This document shows positions 16,395 to 25,631 of a stretch of 64,000 bases of DNA, piece by piece. The position numbers and the translations under genes are program-made. The stretch is taken from positions 1,629,353 through 1,693,352 of the forward strand of contig NZ_CP027806.1 of NCBI RefSeq assembly GCF_003353065.1, in the 5' to 3' direction. Numbering within the stretch: the first letter of the stretch is position 1; the number at the start of each line of letters is the position of its first letter. The notes beneath the pieces are model-generated. The model ran no database searches, was not told where the DNA came from, and worked only from the letters and a program-made list of their open reading frames with translations. The stretch is from Cyclonatronum proteinivorum. Its GTDB lineage: Bacteria; Bacteroidota; Rhodothermia; Balneolales; Cyclonatronaceae.

Positions 16395-17957
16395 TTATGC
16401 CGTGGGTTTTCTGAGCTGCGGGACGAGCTCGGTGAGGAGGCGGATGCCCCAGCCGGTTCCGTTTTTGTGCTTGCCGAACTCGCTTTCGCTGAAGGCTACG
16501 CCCGCGATGTCGAAGTGCGCCCAGCGCGGATGTTCACGGGTGAAGACTTCCAGGAATTTGGCAGCGGAGATGCCGCCCGCGACCGGTTTGCCGCTCAGGT
16601 TGCGGACATCGGCCACATCGCTGTGCAGGTCGTCGGCGTATTCGTCCCAGAGGGGGAAGCGCCAGATGCGCTCACCAGCAAGGTCACCGGCTTCGGCGCA
16701 GGCACGGGCAAGATCGTCATCGGGGGTGAAGAATCCGGCGGCAGCGTAGCCTATCGCGCGGACGGTCGCGCCGGTGAGCGTGGCAAAGTCGAAGAGGTAA
16801 TCCGGCTTGTGATGCTCGGTAATCCAGGACAGGCCGTCGGCAAGGATGAGGCGGCCTTCGGCGTCGGTATCCATGATTTCGATGGTCTTGCCGCTGTAGG
16901 AATTGATGATATCCGAGGGCTTGAAAGATTTGGCGTCAATCAGATTGTCGGTGACCGGCACGACGGCGACGAGCTTCACCGGCAGTTGCAGCGAGGCCGC
17001 GGCTTCCATAAAGCCCAGCACGACCGCGGCGCCGCCCATGTCGCATTTCATGAAATACATGCCCGCAGAGGTCTTGATGGAAAGGCCGCCGGTGTCGAAC
17101 GTGATGCCCTTGCCGACGAGTCCGACGGTTGGGGTTTGATCGGTAGCCGATTCTGGCGTGTATTCCATCACGATAAACTGCGCGGGGTGTTCGCTGCCGC
17201 GGTTCACGGCGGCGAGGGCGTGGAGGTTATTTTCTGCGATTTCATCCCCCGAAAAGACCGTCACTTTCTGATCGTGCTGAGTGCCCCATTCCCGGGCGAC
17301 TTCTGCGAGGAAAGCCGGGATTTGCAGGTTGGAAGGCATGTTGACCAAATGCATGGTCTGTTTCTGAGCCAGACCGATGAGGTGACCGCGGCGGGCGGCT
17401 GCGGTGAGACCTTCTGAATCTTTTGCTGCACGGGCGCTGAGGAGGGTGACTTCGCTGTCGTCCTGATCGAGAGGATGCGGGGTTTTTCCGGCGTCTTCTT
17501 TCCAGCTGCCGAGCTGATAGGTGCCGGTTGCGAGTCCGTTGATGAAGGCGTCGGTGAGGCGGGTTTCAGCTTCGGTGTCATCGGCAAGGTGGGAAAGCGA
17601 TACGCAGAGCTGCCCGGAAAGCTGTTTGCTGAGCTGAACGGCGGCGGCACGGGCGGCGCGGTAGGGTCCGCTGAGGCGCTTGGGATTCGGCTTGCCCATG
17701 CCAATAAGAAAAATGCGGTGACCCGCGCTGTGGTAGTACACGGCCGTTTTGCCGGATTCGGCGGGGAAGTCATCAAGGGCCCGCTTCAGGCCGGTTTCAT
17801 TAAGAACCGGGTAGGCGGAGGTAAGCTGATCAAAAGTTGTTTCCGTGTAGAGGGGAAGTAACAGATCTGCCGGGCTGTCGGACAGGGTTGAGGCAATCGA
17901 AATCTTCAAGGCGCTAAGAGATAATAAATGAGATAGGGTGTGATTTACGCATAGCAA
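16395..17957 (-). CDS. pepA: Leucyl aminopeptidase (M17 family)
   Basis: M17 cytosolic aminopeptidase, 520 codons, which releases N-terminal residues from peptides with a two-metal centre. The diagnostic segments are present: VGKGITFDTGGLSIKT (~279-292, metal Asp and catalytic Lys), the KCDMGGAA segment, and MDTDAEGRLILADGL (~362-374, metal-binding Asp/Glu and catalytic Arg). The N-terminal macrodomain-like region (~20-170) is typical. The reading frame starts at an ATG at 17957. A TTG near 17911 (LKISIAST) would give a start closer to the usual N-terminus, so the first ~16 residues are doubtful. It is upstream of the ATP-grasp gene. Confidence 0.93.
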   Translation of the reverse strand: MLCVNHTLSHLLSLSALKISIASTLSDSPADLLLPLYTETTFDQLTSAYPVLNETGLKRALDDFPAESGKTAVYYHSAGHRIFLIGMGKPNPKRLSGPYRAARAAAVQLSKQLSGQLCVSLSHLADDTEAETRLTDAFINGLATGTYQLGSWKEDAGKTPHPLDQDDSEVTLLSARAAKDSEGLTAAARRGHLIGLAQKQTMHLVNMPSNLQIPAFLAEVAREWGTQHDQKVTVFSGDEIAENNLHALAAVNRGSEHPAQFIVMEYTPESATDQTPTVGLVGKGITFDTGGLSIKTSAGMYFMKCDMGGAAVVLGFMEAAASLQLPVKLVAVVPVTDNLIDAKSFKPSDIINSYSGKTIEIMDTDAEGRLILADGLSWITEHHKPDYLFDFATLTGATVRAIGYAAAGFFTPDDDLARACAEAGDLAGERIWRFPLWDEYADDLHSDVADVRNLSGKPVAGGISAAKFLEVFTREHPRWAHFDIAGVAFSESEFGKHKNGTGWGIRLLTELVPQLRKPTA

Positions 17958-18039
17958 TGAGGGAGTGCTATTTTAAGGAAAAATAGGCTCATTCGCACAG
18001 AGATTTAGGCTTAAACAGGTGTTCCTGAGAGGGGTGCTG

Positions 18040-19008
18040 TCAGCGGCGTTGTTCAGCGAAGTGCAGGGCGCGCTGTTCGCTCCAAAGCTGTGGCGCGCGC
18101 AGTTTTTGGGTGAAGCCGGTGTGTCCGCCCCGCGCCGGCATTTCGAGGGTAAAGTGCGGGTTTTGGCGGGCAGCTTGTTCGGGATAGCACTCAGGCGTGA
18201 GAAACGGATCGTTACGGGCGCTCACAAGCAAAGCGGGACGGCGGATGTCCGGCAGAAAGCGGAGGCAGGAGGCTTGGGTCCAGTAGTCGTTGGCGTCCCG
18301 GAAGCCGTGCAGGGGCGCGGTAAAGGTGTCGTCAAATTCCCGGAAGCGGTGCATGTCGCTCAGGCAATGGAGGTCAAAGGTGCCCGGCATGTCGGCTTCT
18401 TTCTGCCGGATTTTGGTTTTGAGCATGCGCATAAACCGCCGCTGATACAGCCCGAAGGCCGATTGTTCCAGCTTTTTGGCCGAAGCCGCGAGATCGCAGG
18501 GCACGGAAAAAGCGATGAGCCGGCTCACTTGCTGCGGCAGCGCGTCGCCCTGTTCCCCGGCAAGTTTGAGCGTCATGTTGCCGCCCATGCTGAAGCCTAC
18601 GAGTACAACTTCATCATACCCGCATGCGTCGGCGGCAAAGTGCACTACAGCCAGCAAATCCGTGGTATCGCCGCTATGGTAAAAGCGCGGCAGCCGGTTC
18701 ATCACCCCGCTGCAACCGCGGAAATTCCATGCGAGTACGTCCCATCCTGAACCGGCAAAAGCGGTCGCCATGCCGGTCACGTAGGCCCGGTGACTGTTGC
18801 CTTCGAGTCCGTGCGAAATAATCACCGCCCGCTTTGCGCCCTGTTTGATACGGTCGATATCCACAAAATCGCCGTCGGGCAGTTCGAGCCGCTCCCGCTC
18901 GTAACGCGACAGCACGCCCGGCACTTTCCGGAACAGCGAGGGGTAGATGGTCTCGAGGTGTCCGTTCCAAAGCGGCTTTGCGGGATGAAATGGAGAGGGA
19001 AGATTCAA
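18040..19008 (-). CDS. YheT-type alpha/beta hydrolase
   Basis: This 322-residue hydrolase of the YheT/ABHD1-3 group has the family N-terminus PLWNGHLETIYPSLFRK, the oxyanion segment SHGLEGNSHRAYVTGMA, the WNFRGCSG motif, nucleophile Ser140 in GFSMGGN, Asp267 in SARNDPFLTP, and His296 in GGHTGF. The triad is complete. Members hydrolyse short esters or lipids and act in the cytosol or at the membrane; no signal peptide is seen. It is a single gene on the minus strand, about 80 bp from the start of the aminopeptidase gene, and could be transcribed ahead of it. Confidence 0.9.
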   Translation of the reverse strand: MNLPSPFHPAKPLWNGHLETIYPSLFRKVPGVLSRYERERLELPDGDFVDIDRIKQGAKRAVIISHGLEGNSHRAYVTGMATAFAGSGWDVLAWNFRGCSGVMNRLPRFYHSGDTTDLLAVVHFAADACGYDEVVLVGFSMGGNMTLKLAGEQGDALPQQVSRLIAFSVPCDLAASAKKLEQSAFGLYQRRFMRMLKTKIRQKEADMPGTFDLHCLSDMHRFREFDDTFTAPLHGFRDANDYWTQASCLRFLPDIRRPALLVSARNDPFLTPECYPEQAARQNPHFTLEMPARGGHTGFTQKLRAPQLWSEQRALHFAEQRR

Positions 19009-20017
19009 AATAGAAGTGTCGGTTTGGTGAAAGACTGGAGGATTGCCGGGTGTAAGGCGCTTCAGAAGATACGGGCCTAAAGGGTTGGACTAAAGCCGAA
19101 GGCAGCCGGAGTTGATGCAGTGCGGGCTTATTGTCCATAAAGCCTTGCAAACAGGCTTTGAAGTGATTTCCTGATGGCGCCGGAGCCGGATTACAAAGCC
19201 CGAGGCACTTAGATAGTTGCCGTTTATAGCCTGCCCGCAGTGCGGTTTAGTAAACTTTATGATAAAATATGCGGGCTAAATACAGCATAAACATAGCTCA
19301 ATACTGCATAGGTATGCGGTGCAAGTGCGCTTCATTTACCCTACATTCATGTAAGCAATGGCTGAGCTAAGCTGCATGATTAACAGCATGATACAGGCTG
19401 TTCTGTATGCGTCGGAGTTTCAGCAGGGCTTATTGGCCATAAAATGCTGCGGTAAGTCCGGAGAACTGCAATGCGGATTTCCTAATTGCCAAACAGTTGT
19501 TCGGGGCTAAATATCAAAAACGAAAAAATGTTTTTTATGAAAAGATTTTTATACGTACACTTTGAACAAGTGCCTATTAGTCAGGCTTTTGTGGTTAAAA
19601 CCGGATGAAAGGGGTTTTTGCTCTGATTGAGTTTCGGATTGAAGCCAAACATTTGCTTTTGAGATGTATTTCTGGCATTGGTTTCAGCTTCACTTGGTCT
19701 GACTGTAATGCAAACCGTTTTGGCCTTGTGCTGATTGATAAAATTTATAGATGACTTGTGATTACTTCTTTGATGGGGGGGGTACAAATCCCGATCTGTT
19801 CTGTTTCCGCAGGGTATGAATTTGGAACAGAAGCATCCGGCTTTCTATCGGGCGGAAGTTCGTTTATCCGAATGCCGGGGCATAGTCCAATAAAAGCTTA
19901 TAGCGCTACTATGATCTTAACCTGTGCTCATACTAACCCAAAACGATTTTTTAACGCTAACCAACCCGAGACCTTAGGCTCCGGGCCGTGGGTCTCTTCA
20001 CCTAACTAACTAAAACT
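19009..20017. other. Gene-free spacer upstream of the large T9SS gene
   Basis: About 1 kb without a convincing gene. It contains ATGCGGGCTAAAT near 19268, similar to the end of the repeat at 33161-33179. There is also a hairpin GAGACC...GGTCTC at 19968-19996, 20 bp before the 20018 start, which may be a leader or attenuator structure. Confidence 0.5.
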
Positions 20018-23000
20018 ATGAAACTACCTGATACGAAAGGTGGACGTTTTCGGCTGTGGCAGGATCTGCCGAAAGATCAGTTCATCAGCCCGAAACACCG
20101 GGCATATTTTCCTGTGCGTATGGTGCTGTTTTGCTTTTGCATGATGTCCTTGGTGCTGACGGACGCTGTATTAGCACAAAATACCTTAACTACATACAGT
20201 GATGATCAGGATGTTCCCATCACATCATTTGAGGCCCGTATTGATGCCGGATCCTACGATAACTGGGCTATTCTTAACAGCTCACCGGGGGTAAACGGTG
20301 AGATTCGTGCGCTGCTCCGCGCAGAGGATTACTTATATGTTGGGGGAAGCTTTTCTGTGCCCGGCACGGATATCAGCGGTTTTGGCCGTATCGATGTTGC
20401 TACCGGTGAATGGGAAGACCTTGCCTTTGTTTGTGAAGACGACTGCGAGGTAAACGCCCTTGCTGCGCTCGGTAACTTTGTTTACGTCGGAGGAAGCTGT
20501 GTCTGGCATGATGATGACACAAGCTGCGGCGCCATTCAGCGGATAAATGTTAATACGGGCGCCTGGGGCGGTATTGACACCAACCTGACGCGGGACGAAG
20601 GCACAGCCGTTGTTTCAGCCCTTGCGGTAAGTGAAGGGCAGCTTATTGCCGGTGGACACTTCGACCGCGCGGGCGATACGGTAGTCCGGAACATCGCGCG
20701 TTTCCGTACTTCAAATCGTAGCTGGAACCGTCTGGGTGATGGCATCTCAGAACCGGTCAGGGCACTTGCCATCAACGGGGAGCGCGCATACGTTGGCATC
20801 GAACTCACGGATGGTGCAACAGCCGGTACGACAGACATAAAAGGTATCGCGGTGTACGATTATTCCGGCAACCGAACCAACAATGGCGGCTGGTCAAACA
20901 TTGGTGAAATTACGATTCCGTTTCGTCCGGGCAATGCCGTTGTAAATGCCTTAGCTGTAAGTGGCGGAAACCTCTACGCCGGCGGCTACTTCGACATCGT
21001 TGCAAACGGAAATTCAACCCTGCTCGCCTACGCGCTCACGGCCTACAATTTCACGGATGAAAGCTGGCGGATTTTTCCCGACGGCCGATTTGATGATGTC
21101 AATGCGATGACCGTTGCGCAGGGAGAACTGATTGTTACGGTACCTGATATTATTGATACCCCTTCTCAGACGCCATCCGCGCTGAGCCTAAACATTGGCG
21201 AAGAAGAGCTTTCATGGAACGGCTTTGGGGTGCAGGCTTTCAACAGTCCGGCTGGGGCCTTAGCCGCTGACGATGACGCCCTGTATTTTGGCGGCGCGTT
21301 TACCCGCGCGGGAAGTCAGACCAATACCGGCGGACTTGCGGGGTACACGACTGCGACCGGAAGCTGGTTTATTTTTGGCGCACCCTGGGGTGAAACCGAA
21401 GCTGTAGTAGCAGGCGGCGATATCCTCTCCTTTGCGGTAAGCGACCGGGACATAATTGCGGGAGGCAGCTTCACAAGTGCAGGCGGTGATGATACCGTTA
21501 CCCGGCTTGGGGCTTTTTCAACCGAAACACGCAGCTGGACCGGACTGGGCGGCGGTTTTGGAGACGGCAGCGTGAAGGCGGTCGCCGTATCGGGCGACCT
21601 TGTTTTTGCAGGCGGAGACTTTTCCGTATTTGCAGACGGAACCGACGCGCCGGTGCTGGCGCAGTTCGACCGCAGCACCCAAAACTGGACTGTTCTGGGG
21701 GATGCACTCAGCACACCTGATGAAGAAGATGCGGCCGTGGTACATGCCCTTGCGGCTGATCACAACCGCCTTATTGTAGGCGGAAGCTTTTCGGAAGCCG
21801 CAGGCATTACCGCCAACAATATTGCCATCTACACTGCGGATTCCGGCTGGAACAGCCTCAACGCGCCGTTCGACGCGCCGGTTTATGCGCTTGCCCTCCG
21901 CGGCAGCACTTTATTTGCCGCCGGTGCTTTCACTCAGCCCGCAACGGGCCTGGCCATGTACGATTTCGAAACCGGCGTATGGACCGGTATTGGAGGCATA
22001 GCAGATGTGGAAGCGGATGATGAAGCTGTTGTTTACGCACTCCATAATAAAGCAGGCCTTCAGCTTTATGTGGGCGGGAATTTCGCTCTTGGTGACGGCC
22101 TACAGCACTTTGGGGTGCTCAATCTGGAAGATATGAGCTGGCAGCAGCACGCGGGCAGTCCTTCAGGTCCTGTGTTTGATTTGGCCGTGTATGGCGATAA
22201 TGTGTATCTCTCGGGCGACTTCTCCGGCGCAGGCAGTGCCGAAGGCTCAGCCCATATCGTGCGCCGCAACTGGGTCGATCAGCAGTGGCTAAATATTGCG
22301 AGCGGTACGGACGGACCCGTTTTTGCCGTACAGCCGTACGCTGATGAGTTGTTTTTAGGGGGAAGCTTCAGCAGCCCCGCGGCAGGCTTTACAAGCTGGA
22401 CGGGTGTTTCCGGATTCGTGGCTGGTGCGGGTACCGCAACGCATCCTTTTGAAGTTGCAACCCTGTTTGAAGTTGACCGGGTGAGATGGTTCTTTGAATC
22501 GCATTTCGCGCAAACACAAGACCTGCTTTTTTCGCCAAGCGTTCGCCTTAATCCTCTCGGTACAAATGAGTACCCGTTTATGGGGGTGTGGCAGGGCAAC
22601 GACTTTGCGGTGCATGGTTTCACATATGTGTGCATTACAACGGTTAGCTGCGGCAACAGGCCAAGAGCGCAGGTTGGGTTTTTCGGCAAAACCGATGGTG
22701 CGCTGATCGAAAATACGCACCTTGTTGATGCCCGGATAATTGCCATTTTGGGTGAAGGTCTGAATGTGGGAGGACTTGTTGGCCATTCCCATGACACAAT
22801 CATCCGCAACAGCAGTGTAACGGCGGAAGTCTCCGGTCGCGTAAATGTGGGCGGATTCGTTGGCCAAACAAGCGGCAACACCCTGATTGAAAACAGTTTT
22901 GCGGCTCACCGGATAGGCCGGGGTTCATCGTCCGGAACTGCCGGACTAAGCGGTATCGAAAACGTTGGTGGTTTTGTTGGTCTTCATGCCGGGCTACTGA

Positions 23001-24868
23001 TTCAGGATGCATTTGCACACGGAAGTATTCAGAATGCAACAGCTGAGCATGCCGGTGGATTTGCAGGACTTGCGGATTTGGATGCTGAAATTCTGCGGGC
23101 CTATGCCGCCGTCCATTTCCCGCAGGGCGCATCCGGAAGCAGTACCATCGGAGGGTTTATCGGCACTTCCCTGGGCGCTTCTGTACAAGACGCCTACTGG
23201 GATACCGAGCTCAGTACCCTGGATACAGACATTCTGGCAAGCCCTCTCACGACGGCAGAAATGCAGTCGGCTGCTTCTTTTGAAAACTTTGGCTTTGGGA
23301 CTAATTGGGAAATTATCGAAGGCAGAACCTTCCCCTGGCTGAAACAAACAGGAGAAAACACCGATGTAGGTTCCGGAACCTACGGCACGGTAATCGCAGC
23401 GGGACCCCGCATTGAAGGAGATGAAGGCTGGCGCTATTTCGGGATGTCCTTCCCCGGAAACCAAAGCTACGCAGAGTTTACCCGTTTCCTGCAAACGCAG
23501 GGATTTCCGGGCTCGAACGTGCCGCCGGGTATTTCCAACATGTACTACTATGCCACCAACAACCGCTGGCGCCCGCTTAGTAACATCAGTCCGTCAGGAG
23601 CAGGTACACCGCAGGACTTCGCCTTCGCGATGTATGTGTTTGCGCCGCCGCTGAGCTCAGAAATTGATGTACATGCCATCGTTTCGCAGTACCGGAAGCC
23701 GGCTCAGGAACAGCTTACGCCGGTAAAAGGCTTTACGGTCAATCAGCTGCCTGATGATGGTGCACCCGAGGGCGGTGTATGGACGCTCATGGCCAACAAC
23801 AACCTCTGGCCCATGGATACCGACGCCCTCAACCGAAGCGGACTCAGTGAAGCCGTGTACGTGTATGATAACACCATTCCGGGTTACCGCAGCTGGAATG
23901 GTCTTGCCGGGGAACTTGAAAATGGTGTTATTGAACCGTTTACCGCCTTTTTTGTGGAGACGCTTGAAACGGATGCTTCCCTGGAGATTCCGGCTGATGC
24001 CCTGATCCTGGATCCCGATGCTGAACGGAACAGCAGCGACAAACCTGCGCTGCGCCTGATCGCAGAAAGTGACGGTCTCAACCTGAGTGAGGGGACCGCC
24101 TGGCTAACCTTCAGTGGCAGGGCGCAGCCGCAGAGTGCGCGTCAGCTGCAGCCGATGGATGTTCGTGCTCATCTCGAAGTTTCGCTCGAATCAGACGGAC
24201 GTCTGTGGGATATTCTGGATGTTGGGGCCGTGCCGGCAACGCAGGAGGAAGTCCGCGTGCCGCTCAGCGTGATCCGCTATGAAGTGACCGAAGCCGGCGA
24301 CAGCTGGCAGGCCGTTGCCGCGGAAGTAAGCTTACGCTGGGAAGGCCTCGACCGCTTCCCCGCCGACTGGGGAATAGGCCTTGTGGATACCCAAACCGGA
24401 GAAGTTACTAACCTCAGGGAAAAATCAGCCATCACCCTGCAAACGGCTGTATCACAGCAGGCCCGTACAGCACCGCGCACCCTTGCAGAAGCAACTGCAA
24501 TCGCAAGCGTGCCCGCAGAACGGGATGCCCCTATGGCCGCGCGCTATGAGCTGCTTGTACGCCCCGGCAGCGGACTGGATCCGAATGAGCAAACCGAACT
24601 GCCCGAAGCAGTGGCGCTGGAACAGAATTATCCCAACCCTTTCAACCCGGCTACGACCATCCGCTACAGCCTGCCCGAAGCAGCTGATGTGCGTCTCGAA
24701 GTGTACAACCTGTTGGGGCAGCGCGTCGCAACACTGGTCAGCGGTACAGTTGATGCCGGGGTGCACACCGTAAGCTTTGACGCCTCCGCGCTTTCAAGCG
24801 GGGTGTATCTGTACCGGCTTCAGACGTCAGGGATGGTCCTAAGCCGCAAAATGCTACTTGTAAAATAA
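20018..24868 (+). CDS. Very large T9SS-exported propeller/GLUG protein
   Basis: This 1616-residue protein has a signal peptide near residues 25-50. About fifteen propeller-like repeats (~60-820) follow, each with a strand such as YVGGSF, LIAGGHFDRAG, VFAGGDFSV or LFLGGSFS, alternating with W..LG/W.GIGG strands, similar to delta-60/kelch-type blades. Four or more GLUG-type motifs lie at ~905-1060 (VGGLVGHS, VGGFVGQTSG, VGGFVGLHAG, IGGFIGTS). A region of unknown fold (~1125-1500) follows, then a T9SS type-A sorting domain (LEQNYPNPFNPATT ... LSSGVYLYRL ... RKMLLVK). It is secreted or surface-anchored. GLUG motifs occur in adhesin-like and protease-associated proteins, so adhesion is a guess. 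The two following genes are close and co-directional. Confidence 0.92.
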   Translation: MKLPDTKGGRFRLWQDLPKDQFISPKHRAYFPVRMVLFCFCMMSLVLTDAVLAQNTLTTYSDDQDVPITSFEARIDAGSYDNWAILNSSPGVNGEIRALLRAEDYLYVGGSFSVPGTDISGFGRIDVATGEWEDLAFVCEDDCEVNALAALGNFVYVGGSCVWHDDDTSCGAIQRINVNTGAWGGIDTNLTRDEGTAVVSALAVSEGQLIAGGHFDRAGDTVVRNIARFRTSNRSWNRLGDGISEPVRALAINGERAYVGIELTDGATAGTTDIKGIAVYDYSGNRTNNGGWSNIGEITIPFRPGNAVVNALAVSGGNLYAGGYFDIVANGNSTLLAYALTAYNFTDESWRIFPDGRFDDVNAMTVAQGELIVTVPDIIDTPSQTPSALSLNIGEEELSWNGFGVQAFNSPAGALAADDDALYFGGAFTRAGSQTNTGGLAGYTTATGSWFIFGAPWGETEAVVAGGDILSFAVSDRDIIAGGSFTSAGGDDTVTRLGAFSTETRSWTGLGGGFGDGSVKAVAVSGDLVFAGGDFSVFADGTDAPVLAQFDRSTQNWTVLGDALSTPDEEDAAVVHALAADHNRLIVGGSFSEAAGITANNIAIYTADSGWNSLNAPFDAPVYALALRGSTLFAAGAFTQPATGLAMYDFETGVWTGIGGIADVEADDEAVVYALHNKAGLQLYVGGNFALGDGLQHFGVLNLEDMSWQQHAGSPSGPVFDLAVYGDNVYLSGDFSGAGSAEGSAHIVRRNWVDQQWLNIASGTDGPVFAVQPYADELFLGGSFSSPAAGFTSWTGVSGFVAGAGTATHPFEVATLFEVDRVRWFFESHFAQTQDLLFSPSVRLNPLGTNEYPFMGVWQGNDFAVHGFTYVCITTVSCGNRPRAQVGFFGKTDGALIENTHLVDARIIAILGEGLNVGGLVGHSHDTIIRNSSVTAEVSGRVNVGGFVGQTSGNTLIENSFAAHRIGRGSSSGTAGLSGIENVGGFVGLHAGLLIQDAFAHGSIQNATAEHAGGFAGLADLDAEILRAYAAVHFPQGASGSSTIGGFIGTSLGASVQDAYWDTELSTLDTDILASPLTTAEMQSAASFENFGFGTNWEIIEGRTFPWLKQTGENTDVGSGTYGTVIAAGPRIEGDEGWRYFGMSFPGNQSYAEFTRFLQTQGFPGSNVPPGISNMYYYATNNRWRPLSNISPSGAGTPQDFAFAMYVFAPPLSSEIDVHAIVSQYRKPAQEQLTPVKGFTVNQLPDDGAPEGGVWTLMANNNLWPMDTDALNRSGLSEAVYVYDNTIPGYRSWNGLAGELENGVIEPFTAFFVETLETDASLEIPADALILDPDAERNSSDKPALRLIAESDGLNLSEGTAWLTFSGRAQPQSARQLQPMDVRAHLEVSLESDGRLWDILDVGAVPATQEEVRVPLSVIRYEVTEAGDSWQAVAAEVSLRWEGLDRFPADWGIGLVDTQTGEVTNLREKSAITLQTAVSQQARTAPRTLAEATAIASVPAERDAPMAARYELLVRPGSGLDPNEQTELPEAVALEQNYPNPFNPATTIRYSLPEAADVRLEVYNLLGQRVATLVSGTVDAGVHTVSFDASALSSGVYLYRLQTSGMVLSRKMLLVK

Positions 24869-24932
24869 TCCGGCTTCAGTCAGCCGCCATCGTGCAGGGG
24901 CACTGCGGCACTGAACCACAATTTCAAAACTG

Positions 24933-25610
24933 GTGATTTATATGAAAAACCGAATGCTGATAATTCCCACCGTACTGACGGTGCTCATGTTTATGCTGCT
25001 GCTGTGTGGTACCGGGCACGCTGTGGCACAGTCTTTTGCTGTGAAGGCCAATGCCGGCACCAAAGGCATTGGCGGAGAACTTGCGGTATCTCTCCATGAA
25101 AAGATTAATGTGAGGGCTGGTGCCAACTTCTTTTCATTCTCTTACTTCTACGAGACCGAGCCCGACGACGACTTCGATCTGGATGCAGGCCTCAGCCTGT
25201 CAAACTACTCGGCTATGGTTGACTGGCATCCGTTTGGAAATCGTTTCCGGCTATCCGGTGGCATTATTTACAACGGAAATACGGTAACGGCTGAAATGCA
25301 GCCCAAGCAGTCCTATGAAATTGGCGGGGATATTTACGCGCCCGAAGAACTTGGAAATCTCGAAGCGGAGGTAACGTTCAGCCCTATTACCCCATATTTG
25401 GGTTTGGGATTCGGCAACGCTTTTCGCGGAAGTTCATTTGGAATGAATGTTGAACTCGGTGCCATGTTTCAGGGCTCGCCGCGTGTGAACATGTCCGCTG
25501 ACGGGCTGCTTGCGCCCTCCGCAAGTCAGGGACCACAGTTTGAAGAAAACCTGTCGTGGTTTACGGCCTATCCGGTGCTGACCCTCTCGCTTTACTACCG
25601 CATCAACTGA
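24933..25610 (+). CDS. Outer-membrane beta-barrel protein
   Basis: This 225-residue protein has a signal peptide (ATG 24942 gives MKNRMLIIPTVLTVLMFMLLL...AVAQ). The mature part has alternating short strands with aromatic ends (LAVSLHEKINVRAGANFFSFSYFY; YSAMVDWHPFGNRFRLSGGIIY; ITPYLGLGFGNAF) and ends YPVLTLSLYYRIN, the aromatic C-terminus typical of outer-membrane barrels. About eight strands are expected, as in OmpA-like barrels. It starts 64 bp after the T9SS protein and ends 21 bp before the lipoprotein gene, so the three probably form an operon. Confidence 0.85.
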   Translation: MIYMKNRMLIIPTVLTVLMFMLLLCGTGHAVAQSFAVKANAGTKGIGGELAVSLHEKINVRAGANFFSFSYFYETEPDDDFDLDAGLSLSNYSAMVDWHPFGNRFRLSGGIIYNGNTVTAEMQPKQSYEIGGDIYAPEELGNLEAEVTFSPITPYLGLGFGNAFRGSSFGMNVELGAMFQGSPRVNMSADGLLAPSASQGPQFEENLSWFTAYPVLTLSLYYRIN

Positions 25611-25631
25611 CCCTTAATACACAAAAATCTC

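Noticed and set aside
15717-17417. 566-codon plus-strand ORF opposite the aminopeptidase and ATP-grasp genes
   Set aside because: It is the antisense shadow of two well-supported minus-strand genes with clear catalytic motifs.
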